From the NCBI GenBank assembly GCA_965240325.2, contig OZ251247.1:1-64000 (forward strand): a stretch of 64,000 nt of DNA. Direction: 5' to 3'. Source of the DNA: Rebecca billardiae RCC1528. Taxonomy: Eukaryota; Haptophyta. Each line of letters begins with the position of its first letter. The first letter of the stretch is position 1. The notes under the pieces were generated by a model, which was not told where the DNA came from, ran no database searches, and saw only the letters and a list, made by a program, of their open reading frames with translations. The position numbers and the translations under genes were made by a program. Below, piece after piece: positions 29,701 through 42,555 of the stretch.

Positions 29701-30350
29701 CAGGATGCGCCAGCCAATCTTGTGGGTGTACGATGCACCGCCGTCTCCTGCAGAATGCGCCAGCCGTACTCGCAGATTCTTGATCCAGCCTGCGCGCGCG
29801 GATAGCGCGAGCGAGCGTGGCATTGGGCGCCGACGCGGGTGCTGCGCACTGGTAGCGTAGTGAGATGGCGGTGTGCTCTTGCATCAGCCGTCTCCGCGTC
29901 GGGGTGTCGTGGGCGATCTTCAAGCCGAAGAGCAAGCGGTCGTAGCCAGTGCCTGCGCGCGCGCCGCGCGCGCAAGCGGCAGCGCGCCCAGCCAGCGCGC
30001 GCAGTCAGTCGTGCAGGGAGGCAGTGCGCGCGCGCGCCGCCCGCACGCGCAGTGGGGCGCACCAATGGAGAGGACGCCGAACGAGAGCTCGATGTTGGAG
30101 AACGTGGGCTCGTTTTGGAACACCATCTCCAGGTCGAGGTGCGAGAGGAACTGCCGGATGCGCCGCGTGAACACATAGTCCTGAGAGCACGGGGCGCTAG
30201 ACTAGACGGCGCGGCAGCGGGGTGAGCGGCGGCGCGCGCGCGTGCGTTGGCGCGCGTCGGCGCGCACGTCGGCGCGCGCACCTTGGAGAGCGCGAGGAGC
30301 TTGAGCAGCTCCTCGTTCGCCTGAGCCGCCGGGTCGAACGCCTGGACTTC
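29693..30350 (-). CDS. Three exons of a spliced gene of unknown function (5' end unresolved)
   Basis: Reverse-strand exons with canonical borders join in phase. 30,350-30,282 reads EVQAFDPAAQANEELLKLL and ends ALSK before GT. 30,180-30,063 reads DYVFTRRIRQFLSHLDLEMV and continues to SFGVLSIG. 29,952-29,693 reads TGYDRLLFGLKIAHD, then TPTRRRLMQEHTAISLRYQ, with a tail entering the minisatellite edge. Acceptors are TTGCAG, CTCTCAG and GCGCAG; donors are GTGCGC and GTGCGC. A likely earlier exon near 30,720-30,810 reads LILKDYHPQTQLVIIGRDV, but its borders are unclear and it lies next to a large palindrome (30,828-30,882). The amino-acid composition is that of a real conserved protein, unlike the surroundings. 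I do not recognise the family. Confidence 0.5.
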
Positions 30351-31842
30351 CTGCAAGGGGGGGCGGGGGTCACACGAGTGACGGGGCAGTTGGTGCGGCG
30401 GCAGTTGCGCGGTCAGTTTATCGCGCGCGAGGGCGGATCTGGTGCATTGCGTCATTCGCGATGCGTAGGTGGAGCAGTCGCGCGTTCGTACGTTGCCCGT
30501 CCAGTGCGCGCATGCGTGCGGCGCGCACAGTTCGCCGCGCCGATTCGCCCGGCGCTCGTGCTCGCACGCGCTGACGGCTGAGCGTGTTCTACGCGCTTGC
30601 GGCGCCTCTGCGCGTTGAGGCTGAGAGAAGTGCAGCTGGAGGATTGGAGCAGTAGTAGTAGCGTCTGATGATGGCTCTCTGGGATGATGGCGGCGTTGAA
30701 CGAGCGAGAGCAGAGCGCTGGGCTGCGGGCAAGGCGACGGTTCCGAACATCGCGGCCGATGATGACGAGCTGCGTCTGCGGGTGGTAGTCCTTCAAAATC
30801 AAACGCGCGGGTTCGGGGTTGCCGGACGACTAGTCCGGAAATAACGGCACGCCGTCGGCGCGCCGTTATTTCCGGACTAGTCCGGCACGGCGCCGTACAA
30901 GGCATCAATACCAGCAGCGTGCGGGGTGCGCTGCCTCCGGGGGGGCGGTGAGTACTGCATTCATAAGCCAGCATAGAAGCAACCTGCGGTAAGGGGATAC
31001 TTAATCGATGCTGGTAAGTCCTCAGCTGCTACGCTGGGGGTGCAGGCGCGCCGAGCTTAATCCGGATCCCGAGGGGGACGCACCCGCTTCCGTGTAGTTA
31101 TGGTATGTCGACGATAATTGACGACACTACCGAGCTGCCTCCGGGGGGACGTTTACTATGTGGCGCTTGCCGGAGCGTATGTAGCAGCCGCGCCCCGGCT
31201 CGGTCGGGTGATGGGGTAGGGTAGGGACGACGAACGACGGAGGGCGTAGGGACTAGGGTAGGGTTGATGGGCGCTCGCTGGTCGGTGGCGGTGGGGCAGT
31301 GGGGCGTGCACTGTGCGCGTGCTGCGGGGGCGCCCAGGCACCCTGCCCGAGACGAGCCAGCGGCTGTGCGATGTGCCAGGCGGCCAGAGCCTAGGCTGCC
31401 AGCACTGCTGCTGCGCGCGCATGAGTTGCGGGCCCGAGTGCCACACGCAGCATCGTGCTGCACGCGGGCAAGACGCTGCGTCGGAGCTGGCTGGAGCTGG
31501 AGATGGGCGCGCGCTGCTACTCGTCGCGCCGGTCGCGCCAAGCACGCGCATGCTCTGCGACGTGCTGGCAGCGGGCATAGAGGAGGCGCCCGTCGCGCGC
31601 CTCACCGTCTTGGCGACGCGCTGCCTACGTGCTCGGCGTTGCGCGCGGCACCGTTGGCACCCACTGGCGAAGCTGATGCCATGCCTGAGCGCCGCGACCT
31701 GCGGCACGGGCACTTTTGACCTGCAGCTAGCGCACGGCGCGGCGAGGCGCCCGGTGGACGAGCTGCGGGGCGTGGGCGCAAAGGATGAGTCGGTGCGCAC
31801 AGCAACTCAGCAAGAGGCACACAGGCGGCGTGCGCACCACGC
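30351..31842. other. Intergenic DNA with one large palindrome
   Basis: It contains the possible upstream exon of the preceding gene (about 30,720-30,810) and the 30,828-30,882 palindrome. The rest shows no recognised gene. It leads into the ~211-bp tandem repeat. Confidence 0.5.
30828..30882. repeat. Palindrome with 21-bp perfect arms
   Basis: 30,828-30,848 (GACTAGTCCGGAAATAACGG plus C) is the exact reverse complement of 30,862-30,882, around a 13-base loop that is itself nearly self-complementary. Each arm also contains a smaller palindrome around ACTAGT. It may be a miniature foldback element or a hairpin remnant. No target duplication was identified. Confidence 0.9.
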
Positions 31843-32923
31843 GTGGCTCGCCGCTCGCGCTAGCCGCTGGCCACCAGGCGAGCCGCTCGCCCTGGGCGCA
31901 TCGGCCCGCCTCCTCGCGCCGCCTGGCGCAGCACGTGCGCACCGGCGGGCGCGCAGGTGACGGTAAGCGTGGCGCGACCGAGGGCGGCTCAGGGCTCACA
32001 CCGCGCGCGCCGCGCCCACATCCATTTGTCCCCCCGGCGGCGCGCACGGGCGGCGCGCGCGGCACGTGGCTCGCCGCTAGCCACCAGGCGAGCCGCTCCC
32101 CTGGGCGCATCGGCCCGCCTCCTCGCGCCGCCTGGCGCAGCACGTGCGCACCGGCGGGCGCGCAGGTGACGGTAAGCGTGGCGCGACCGAGGGCGGCTCA
32201 GGGCTCACACCGCGCGCGCCGCGCCCACATCCATTTGTCCCCCCGGCGGCGCGCACGGGCGGCGCGCGCGCGGCACGTGGCTCGCCGCTAGCCACCAGGC
32301 GAGCCGCTCCCCTGGGCGCATCGGCCCGCCTCCTCGCGCCGCTTGGCGCGCCGCGTGCGCACCGGCGGGCACGCAGGTGACGGTAAGCGTGGCGCGACCG
32401 AGGGCGGCTCAGGGCTCATCACATCGCGCGCGCCGCGCCCACATCCATTTGTGCCCGCGGCGGCGCGCACGGGCGGCGGCGCCGCGGCGCGCGCGCGGCA
32501 CGTGGCTCGCCGCTGGTCACCAGGCGAGCCGCTCCCCTGGGCGCATCGGCCCGCCTCCTCGCGCCGCTTGGCGCGCCGCGTGCGCACCGGCGGGCGCGCA
32601 GGTGACGGTAAGCGTGGCGCGACCGAGGGCGGCTCAGGGCTCACACCGCGCGCGCCGCGCCCACATCCATTTGTCCCCCCGGCGGCGTGCACGGGCGGCG
32701 CGCGAGCGGCACGTGGCTCGCCGCTGGCCACCAGGCGAGCCGCTCCCCTGGGCGCATCGGCCCGCCTCCTCGCGCCGCTTGGCGCGCCGCGTGCGCACCG
32801 GCGGGCTCGCAGGTGACGGTAAGCGTGGCGCGACCGAGGGCGGCTCAGGGCTCACACCGCGCGCGCCGCGCCCACATCCATTTGTCCCCCCGGCGGCGTG
32901 CACGGGCGGCGCGCGAGCGGCAC

Positions 32924-36119
<3,196 letters not shown>

Positions 36120-36901
36120 AAGGGTAGTACCCTTGGCTGAGTGCGTCAGCTCCTGGCCACTGGCATCAGCAACTGAGCAAGGTTGGTACTGTCACTTATT
36201 ATGTCAGTTCCTGCTGACGCCGGCTGACTACGCGCATTGATGCCGCAGCATATCACTGCTACTGCGCTCGTCTGCGACTTGTGAGCAGAGTGTCCGGCGC
36301 AGTTGATCACTCTCAGGCGGGCCGGTCGTGAACACCGTTGGTGAACACGGGAACGGCGTCAGCGGCAGAGCAGACCGGCCGCGCCTGAGTCGCCACTGCT
36401 GAGACGACCCGGATGATGAATGACGCCTGCATAGTGCATGGCTGCTGGCTCTGGCCGACACCAGCTCGGCTGCTCACTGCACGCAGTCGGCACTGCGGCC
36501 GCGACTCCGACGGCCGCCGGGCAGCGCTGCTCAGAGTGCACGCGTACACGCCGCACTGCGCATCGGACTCGGCAGTCCGGACTCGGCGCCTGCAGGCAGG
36601 ACTCAGCCGCGCGGCGCACGTGCCGTCGCGCCGGCTAGACCCCCGCCCCCCCCTTCCCCCCGCCCCCCGCCGGCCGGGCCCAGGGCGGCACGCGCGGCTG
36701 CAGTGCCGCAGCCCTCACCGCCCGGAGACGCGCGCTGTTGCCCCCTCCGCGGCCAGTGCCGTGCGCACCCGTGCCGCGCCCAGTGCGCCCGGCGTGCAGC
36801 GGCACCTCCCCTCCTCCCCCCGCGCACCCCCACACTCCCCGCTGCAGGCAGGCGCGCAGCGGCTCCGGCTGCCGGCCCTCGCCCCTCGGAGGCAGGCGGC
36901 G
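36120..36901. repeat. Conserved inter-gene module (copy g)
   Basis: From about 36,135 this is the promoter-side block (GTGCGTCAGCTCCTGGCCAC, then CTGACGCCGGCTGACTACGC near 36,214). It is not followed on its left by an F-box gene, so it is another orphan promoter flank. It then becomes the 3' flank of the 36902 gene with the usual blocks. The module shows that at least one further gene copy once lay to its left. Confidence 0.7.
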
Positions 36902-38350
36902 TCAGCAGACGCGCGCCCGCCACGCCGTCTCGACGCACGTGGGCTTGGCAATCGACGAGCGCTCGGCCAAGCTCATGCCGAGGCCGAGCGCAGCCGAGCG
37001 CTTGCCGCACGCGTACACGCTGCCGTCCGCACTCACAAACAGCGAGTGGGCATCGCCCATGGCACAGTGCACCACGCGAGCTTGGGCGAGGACGCCCCGT
37101 CGTGTGCGGGTATTGGGAGCTGCTTTCCTGCGCCGCCCGAGCGGGCCGTGCCCGTTGTCCCCGAACGTGTGCACGCTGCCGTCCGCGCCCACCACCGCGC
37201 TGCTGCCAGAGCCGGCGCACGCGCGCACGGCGCGCACACCCGCGATGGTGTCAATCCGCCTCGGTGTGGGCTGCGTGTGCGTGTCTCCGTGCCCCAGCCT
37301 GCCATCCGCGCCGTGCCCAAACGAGTACACCACCCCGTTGCTGTCCACCACCAGGCTGTGCATATAGCCCGCGCTCACGTGCACGGCGCGCACGCCCGCG
37401 AGCGCCTCGATGCGCCTCGGCGTGAGCTGATCCTCCTCACCGCCGTGGCCGAGCTGGCCCATGTAGCCATGGCCGCACGAGTAGACGGCGCCGTGCGCCG
37501 AGAGCAGTAGCGTGTGGAATGCGCCCGCGGCGACGCCGCCCACGCGCACGCCGTCCAGCGCCTCGATGCGCGTCGGCTCCCACCGGTCCTCCTTGTCGCC
37601 GTGGCCGAGCTGGCCGTCCCCGTTCCAGCCCCAGCTGTACGCGCACCCAACGGCGCTGAGCGCGAGGCTGTGGTAGGTGCCAGCGGCGATGCCCACCACC
37701 ACGACGCCAGCGAGCGCCACGATCGGCTCAAGCTCGCGCCGCTCCTCCGCGTCCCCCAGCCCCAGCTGGCCCCTGCTGTTGTGGCCGCAGCCGTACACGG
37801 CGCCGGCCTCGCTCAGCGCGAGCAGGTGCTCGCCGGCGGCCACCGCAGCTACGCGCACCGCGCTGAGGGAGGTGACGCGCGTCGGCACGCGCACTGCCGG
37901 CGCATCGCGGTGGCCGGTTGCCGCTCGCGCAATATACTCGCCCGTCAGTCGCCTGGTGTCCTCGTCCTCCGCCTTCTCCTCGCCGCACGTGTGCAGCCCG
38001 CCCTCCGCGTCCACAAACGCGCTGAACTCAGCGCCTGCCGAGACCGGGGATGCGTGCGCGCGTGCGAGCTTGTGAAGGCACTCGCGCAGGAACAGCTCCT
38101 CTGCCCACGTGCGCACGCCCGAGGGCAGCGCCGCCGGCAGCGCGCGCTCGTGCCCCCGCGCGCGTGCACGCTCGCGCAGCGCGCGCTCGACCGCCGAGCG
38201 CCCGCCGGGCGGCGCGGCGTGGAAGACGCGCGCGGTGGCGTTCAGGCTGGCGAGATCGCGCAGCCGCAGGAGTGACGTGATGCGGTCGAGCACCTCTGAC
38301 GGCAGGTCGTCGAACCCGGGGCGCGGTGCGTGCGTCCGTGCCGTGGCCAT
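36902..38350 (-). CDS. F-box/RCC1-repeat protein, copy 10
   Basis: 482 residues, MATARTHAPRPGFDDLP start, WRARVC end. Twin of the 9686 gene over most of the propeller and including the AERSSIAKPT end. The first 70 residues carry the VFHAAPPGGRSAVE variant of the 4797 and 39746 genes, pointing to gene conversion at the 5' end. Variable pairs: E (one residue), TY, AF, YM, SG, DA. Compared with the twin, V replaces A in blade 4 (SNGVVYSFG) and blade 5 is swapped. The promoter flank carries the uninterrupted target site of the foldback element (38,432-38,436). Confidence 0.86.
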   Translation of the reverse strand: MATARTHAPRPGFDDLPSEVLDRITSLLRLRDLASLNATARVFHAAPPGGRSAVERALRERARARGHERALPAALPSGVRTWAEELFLRECLHKLARAHASPVSAGAEFSAFVDAEGGLHTCGEEKAEDEDTRRLTGEYIARAATGHRDAPAVRVPTRVTSLSAVRVAAVAAGEHLLALSEAGAVYGCGHNSRGQLGLGDAEERRELEPIVALAGVVVVGIAAGTYHSLALSAVGCAYSWGWNGDGQLGHGDKEDRWEPTRIEALDGVRVGGVAAGAFHTLLLSAHGAVYSCGHGYMGQLGHGGEEDQLTPRRIEALAGVRAVHVSAGYMHSLVVDSNGVVYSFGHGADGRLGHGDTHTQPTPRRIDTIAGVRAVRACAGSGSSAVVGADGSVHTFGDNGHGPLGRRRKAAPNTRTRRGVLAQARVVHCAMGDAHSLFVSADGSVYACGKRSAALGLGMSLAERSSIAKPTCVETAWRARVC

Positions 38351-39745
38351 CGAGTCGAGCGCGAGAGAGGAGGAGGGCTGATGAGTTGAGGTGAGGAACC
38401 GGCAGGGGTGGACAGGGCAAGACAGGGCCAGGGATGGCACAAGCGATTCGCCGAATTGCCAAATGCCAGCCAATTCGCCGAATTCGCCGATTCGCGAGAA
38501 CGCTGGGCGCGTTCGGCGAAAGTGATGGCGAAAATAATGCCCGCCCGATCCGGGCGGTACCACTCGAGACCCCTCATTGGGAACGGATAACTCGACGGGT
38601 GGGCGCGGGCAAAGGTGGCTCGATGGCCGCATCCCGACGCATGGACGTGTTCTCCTCGTCGTGCTCGACACGGCAATACCGGTCTCGCCGCCGCCGGATG
38701 TCCCGTTGGAGAGCGCCGTGCGCTTGACGGAGGGCAGGTTTTGCAGGTGTCCGCCAGTGCTGACCCCTCATTGGGAACGCTCGCGCACGCGCGCGCACTG
38801 TGAGCACCACTGCGGCCGACAGTGTTGCACAGGTTTGAGGAGCGGTTCACTGCGTGGGACCGCTCGAGGTGAGGGCATGGGCAATGGGGGGTGTAGAACT
38901 CTTCCCAAATGCGAGATGTGGGCATGCCTCTGCATCTCGCAACGCAGTGGTGTCACCCGGCGCGCGCTTGCCCTTGGTACGGCAAGCGGATGAAGCGGTC
39001 GGCTGCATCGTCGTGCTCGTGTTTGACACGTGAGATCGCGCTGCTCTCCAGACGACGTCGGTGCAGTCTTCAACCCACTGACTTGACTATGGCATCGCCG
39101 CTGGTTGGCGCCCAGCGCCGTCTGATGAGAGCCCCCAAATCCGAGTATCATTACCGCAAGTGCTGCCGTATTAGTCTGCTGCTTCGGATACTGCTCGCCT
39201 GTAGTGACTTGTGAGCAGCGTCCGGCGCGCGGTTTCAGATCATAGGCGGGCCGGCCGTGAACGCCTACTACCGTTGGTAACACGGGGACGGCGTCCGCGG
39301 CACGGAGCAGACAGGCCGCGCCGCCTGAACTCGTCGCCACTGATGATGCGCGCTGTCATCTGAATCTGATGATGAGCCCGGACCCGCGGAATCACCCGGT
39401 GACGACCCGGATGACTATGCTGCTAGTCGGACGACGCCTGCATATAGTCGGCATAATGGCGGCTATGCGCGGCTTATCTTATGGCCGATAACCCGCTAGG
39501 CTGCTCACGGCACGCAATCGGCACTGCGGCCGCGACTCCGACGGCCGCCGGGCAGCGCTGCTCAGAGTGCACGCGTACACGCCGCACTGCGCCCCGGACT
39601 CGGCAGTCCGGACTCCGCGCCTGCAGGCAGGACTCAGCCGGCCAGCCCCCGTCCCCTCCGGCCCCGCGCACCTCGACACTCCCCGCCTCAGGCAGGCCCG
39701 CAGCGGCTCCGGCTGCCTGCCCTCGCCCCTCGGAGGCAGGCGGCG
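38351..39745. other. Promoter flank with empty transposon site, unique DNA, then module (copy h)
   Basis: 38,351-38,460 matches the flank at 11,135-11,220 plus 16,183-16,215, so it is the pre-insertion configuration. Next comes a cluster of ATTCGCCGAATT-type palindromes (38,450-38,500) and an 18-bp direct repeat (GACCCCTCATTGGGAACG at 38,568 and 38,762). No gene is recognised to about 39,200. The 3' flank of the 39746 gene begins about 39,205 with the CCGTTGGTAACACGGGGACG block at 39,271. Confidence 0.6.
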
Positions 39746-41209
39746 TCAGCAGACGCGCGCACGCCACGCCGTCTCGACGCACGCGGGCGTGTCAGTACGC
39801 CGGGTGGGCTCGTCTTGCTCGGCCGCGCTCATGCCGAGGCCGAGCGCAGCCGAGCGCTTGCCGCACGCGTGCACGCTGCCGTCCGCACTCACAAACAGCG
39901 AGTGGGAGTCGCCCATGGCACAGTGCACTGCGCGATCTTGGGCAAGGGCAGGCGCTCGCGTGGGCGCTTTGACGTCCGCCTCTCCGTGCCCCAGCCCGAG
40001 CTGGCCGTCCTCGTTGCACCCGAACGTGTGCACGCTGCCGTCCGCGCCCAGCACCGCGCTGCTGCCCAGACCAGCGCACGCGCGCACGGCGCGCACACCA
40101 GCGAGCGCCTTGACGCGCTTGGGCTTGCGCCGACCGACAGTGTCGCCGTGCCCGAGATTGCCTCCCGATTCACATCCAAACGAGTGCACCGCCCCCTCGG
40201 CGTCCGCCACCAGGCTGTGCGCGTAGCCCGCGCTCACGTGCACGGCGCGCACGCCCGCGAGCGCCTCGATGCGCCTCGGCGTGTGCTGAGACTGCCGGTC
40301 GCCGTGGCCGAGCTGGCCCACGTAGCCATGGCCGCACGAGTAGACGGCGCCGTGCGCCGAGAGCAGTAGCGTGTGGAATGCGCCCGCGGCGACGCCGCCC
40401 ACGCGCACGCCGTCCAGCGCCTCGATGCGCGTCGGCTCCCGCCGCTTCTTCGTGTCGCCGTGGCCGAGCTGGCCGTCGTCGTTGAAGCCCCAGCTGTACG
40501 CACACCCAGCGGCGGTGAGCGCGAGGCTGTGGTCGTCGCCAGCGGCGATGCCCACCACCACGACGCCAGCGAGCGCCACGATCGGCTCAAACTCGCGCCG
40601 CTCCTCCGCGTCCCCCAGCCCGAGCTGGCCGTACCTGTTGTTGCCGCAGCCGTACACAGCGCCGGCCTCGCTCAGCGCGAGCAGGTGGCAGCTGCCAGCG
40701 GCCACCGCGACCACCCGCACCGCACTGAGGGAGGCGACGCGCGTCGGCACGCGCACTGCCGGCGCATCGTGGTGGCCGGCTGCAAAGTGCGCTCGATACT
40801 CGCCCGTCAGACGTCGGAGCTCGTCCCGCACCTCCTCCTCGCCGCACGTGTGCAGCCCGCCCTCCGCGTCCACAAACGCGCTGAAGTCAAAGCCGCACGC
40901 GACAGGGGATGCGTGCGCGCGTGCGAGCTTGTGAAGGCGCTCGCGCAGGAACAGCGCCTCTGCCCACGTGCGCACGCCCGAGGGCAGCGCCGCCAGCAGC
41001 GCGCGCTCGTGCCCCCGCGCGCGTGCACGCTCGCGCAGCGCGCGCTCGACCGCCGAGCGCCCGCCGGGCGGCGCGGCGTGGAAGACGCGCGCGGTGGCGT
41101 TCAGGCTGGCGAGATCACGCAGCCGCAGGAGTGACGTGATGCGGTCGAGCACCTCTGACGGCAGGTCGTCGAACCCGGGGCGCGGTGCGTGCGTCCGTGC
41201 CGTGGCCAT
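39746..41209 (-). CDS. F-box/RCC1-repeat protein, copy 11
   Basis: 487 residues, MATARTHAPRPGFDDLP start, ending WRARVC. The leader and pre-propeller segment match the 4797 gene (AHFAAGHHDAPAVRVPT), the third blade matches the 9686/36902 pair (AGAFHTLLLSAHGAVYSCGHGYVGQLG), and blades 4-6 are private (FGCESGGNLGHGD, FGCNEDGQLGLGHGEADVK). Variable pairs: SC, DD, AF, YA, LG, DS. The conserved Met is the first Met of the open frame. This is the last F-box copy in the window. Its promoter flank is cut by a TIR element at 41,313. Confidence 0.86.
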   Translation of the reverse strand: MATARTHAPRPGFDDLPSEVLDRITSLLRLRDLASLNATARVFHAAPPGGRSAVERALRERARARGHERALLAALPSGVRTWAEALFLRERLHKLARAHASPVACGFDFSAFVDAEGGLHTCGEEEVRDELRRLTGEYRAHFAAGHHDAPAVRVPTRVASLSAVRVVAVAAGSCHLLALSEAGAVYGCGNNRYGQLGLGDAEERREFEPIVALAGVVVVGIAAGDDHSLALTAAGCAYSWGFNDDGQLGHGDTKKRREPTRIEALDGVRVGGVAAGAFHTLLLSAHGAVYSCGHGYVGQLGHGDRQSQHTPRRIEALAGVRAVHVSAGYAHSLVADAEGAVHSFGCESGGNLGHGDTVGRRKPKRVKALAGVRAVRACAGLGSSAVLGADGSVHTFGCNEDGQLGLGHGEADVKAPTRAPALAQDRAVHCAMGDSHSLFVSADGSVHACGKRSAALGLGMSAAEQDEPTRRTDTPACVETAWRARVC

Positions 41210-41312
41210 CGAGTCGAGCGCGAGAGAGGAGGAGGGCTGCCGATGAGTTGAGGTGAGGAACCGGCAGGAGGGTGGAGGACTGGTGGACAGGGCAAGACAA
41301 GGGCACCCGGCC

Positions 41313-42062
41313 CCAACCGGTCCAGACCTCAGGATTTGGGAAACTCGGAAAATGAGAAAAATTCAAAACCCGCCGCGTGCGCCCGCCACAGCCATCCGCC
41401 GCGAGGCGCCGCCCGCTGCCGCGCCGCCGCGGTCGTAGACGTGCACGCGGCGATGGCGCACGCGGTCGGGCAGAGGCATAGGGCCTTTCTGCGCCGCCCT
41501 GCGCCGGGCAACTCGCGTCTGACCATCTTCTCGGCGCCTTGAGCCCGCACGGGCGTGTGCGCCGCCTCTCGGCTTCAGCCGTGCTGTCGTCCCCGCAAAG
41601 TATGCGCGCGCTGAGCGCAACCCGAGGCGCGCATCCCAGGACGGCGTGAGCCATGTGACAGTACGGTCATGGGCGCGCGCCATGGCGCCCAGCGGCTTCA
41701 CGTGCGTGCCTCTTCGCTGCCTCGGCAGGCAAGGCGCGGCATGTCTCTGGCTGAATGTGGCGGCGGCACACCGGCTCGCGCTCGCGCGGGCCTGCAGCTG
41801 ACCGTCGAGGTGCGAGGGCGCGAAGCGCTGCGCCACGCGCAAGCGACAGTAGTTCACCGCTTCGCTACCGCCCCGCTGCGTCCCATCGGAAGATCTACTG
41901 GACTTCGCGCGGCCTCGCCCTGGCGGCGGAAGGCGAGAGCGAGGTGGCGGCGGGAGCGTCCGCCCCAGCGCGCGCCAACCTGACGAAACCCTTAACCTGC
42001 ACGCCAGTGGGCCGCCCACTGGCGTGCAGGTTAAGGATAATCCTGAGGTCTGGACCGGTTGG
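41313..42062. mobile_element. 750-bp element with 23-bp perfect terminal inverted repeats
   Basis: CCAACCGGTCCAGACCTCAG plus GAT (41,313-41,335) is the exact reverse complement of 42,040-42,062. A 47-bp palindrome (41,990-42,036) lies 3 bp inside the right terminus. The left boundary agrees with the promoter flank of the 4797 gene, which shares GGGCACCCGGCC up to position 41,312 and then departs. No clear target duplication is seen and no transposase is recognised in the minus-strand open frames, so it looks like a non-autonomous DNA element. Confidence 0.72.
41990..42036. repeat. 47-bp palindrome, 23-bp perfect arms
   Basis: 41,990-42,012 (CCTTAACCTGCACGCCAGTG plus GGC) pairs perfectly with 42,014-42,036 around one unpaired base. 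It is positioned just inside the right terminus of the 750-bp element. Confidence 0.95.
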
Positions 42063-42344
42063 AGGGGCGCGGCGCGTCCCCGGCCCGGCTGCTGCGCTGG
42101 TCGTCTGATTCCCATCACACTTCACACACGGGAAGAAAGATTCGAACGAAAGATTCCCCTGGCCGGCCCGGCTGCCACTGGCCTTCTCGCCTGCGGCCTG
42201 AGCTGTGTGCGTCCAGGGCCAGGCAACAGCCTTTTGAGACGACTCCGAGGTGCGCCCTCCGCAGGCACAGTACGGACTAGTACGGACTATGGGTGCTGCC
42301 ACTCGAGCCAGCGGTCCTGACGGCTTACCCGCAGTGACCGATAT

Positions 42345-42555
42345 TCGCAGTGCCCGCCGCCGGCTGCCGGCCGTGCTCGCGGCACGCAGTCAGCGCTGCT
42401 GCCGCAACACCGACGGCCGCCAAGCAGCTGCTCAGAGTGCGCACACGCCGCACGGCGCCCGGACTCTGTACCCCGTGCCGCGCCCACGGCCACTGCCCCC
42501 ACATCTCCACACGCCCTTCTCAGTGCCCCACCCGCCTGCCCCCTGCTCCTGCCCC
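42345..42555. repeat. 3'-flank module shared with the F-box genes
   Basis: Downstream of the five-exon gene, the DNA matches the 3' flank of the F-box copies block by block: GGCACGCAGTCAGCGCTG, GACGGCCGCCAAGCAGCTGC, GCTCAGAGTGC, ACACGCCGCAC, CGTGCCGCGCCCA, then TGCCCCTCAGAGG right at the stop (CGCCCCTCGGAGG in F-box copies). Similarity starts at the stop codon. This is evidence for a shared 3' UTR or terminator origin. Confidence 0.75.

Noticed and set aside
28600-29860. Repeat proteins of 280-400 residues on both strands across the minisatellite
   Set aside because: The frames exist only because the repeat lacks stops, and 21/22-bp unit mixing shifts the frame repeatedly. No start context or domain supports a protein.
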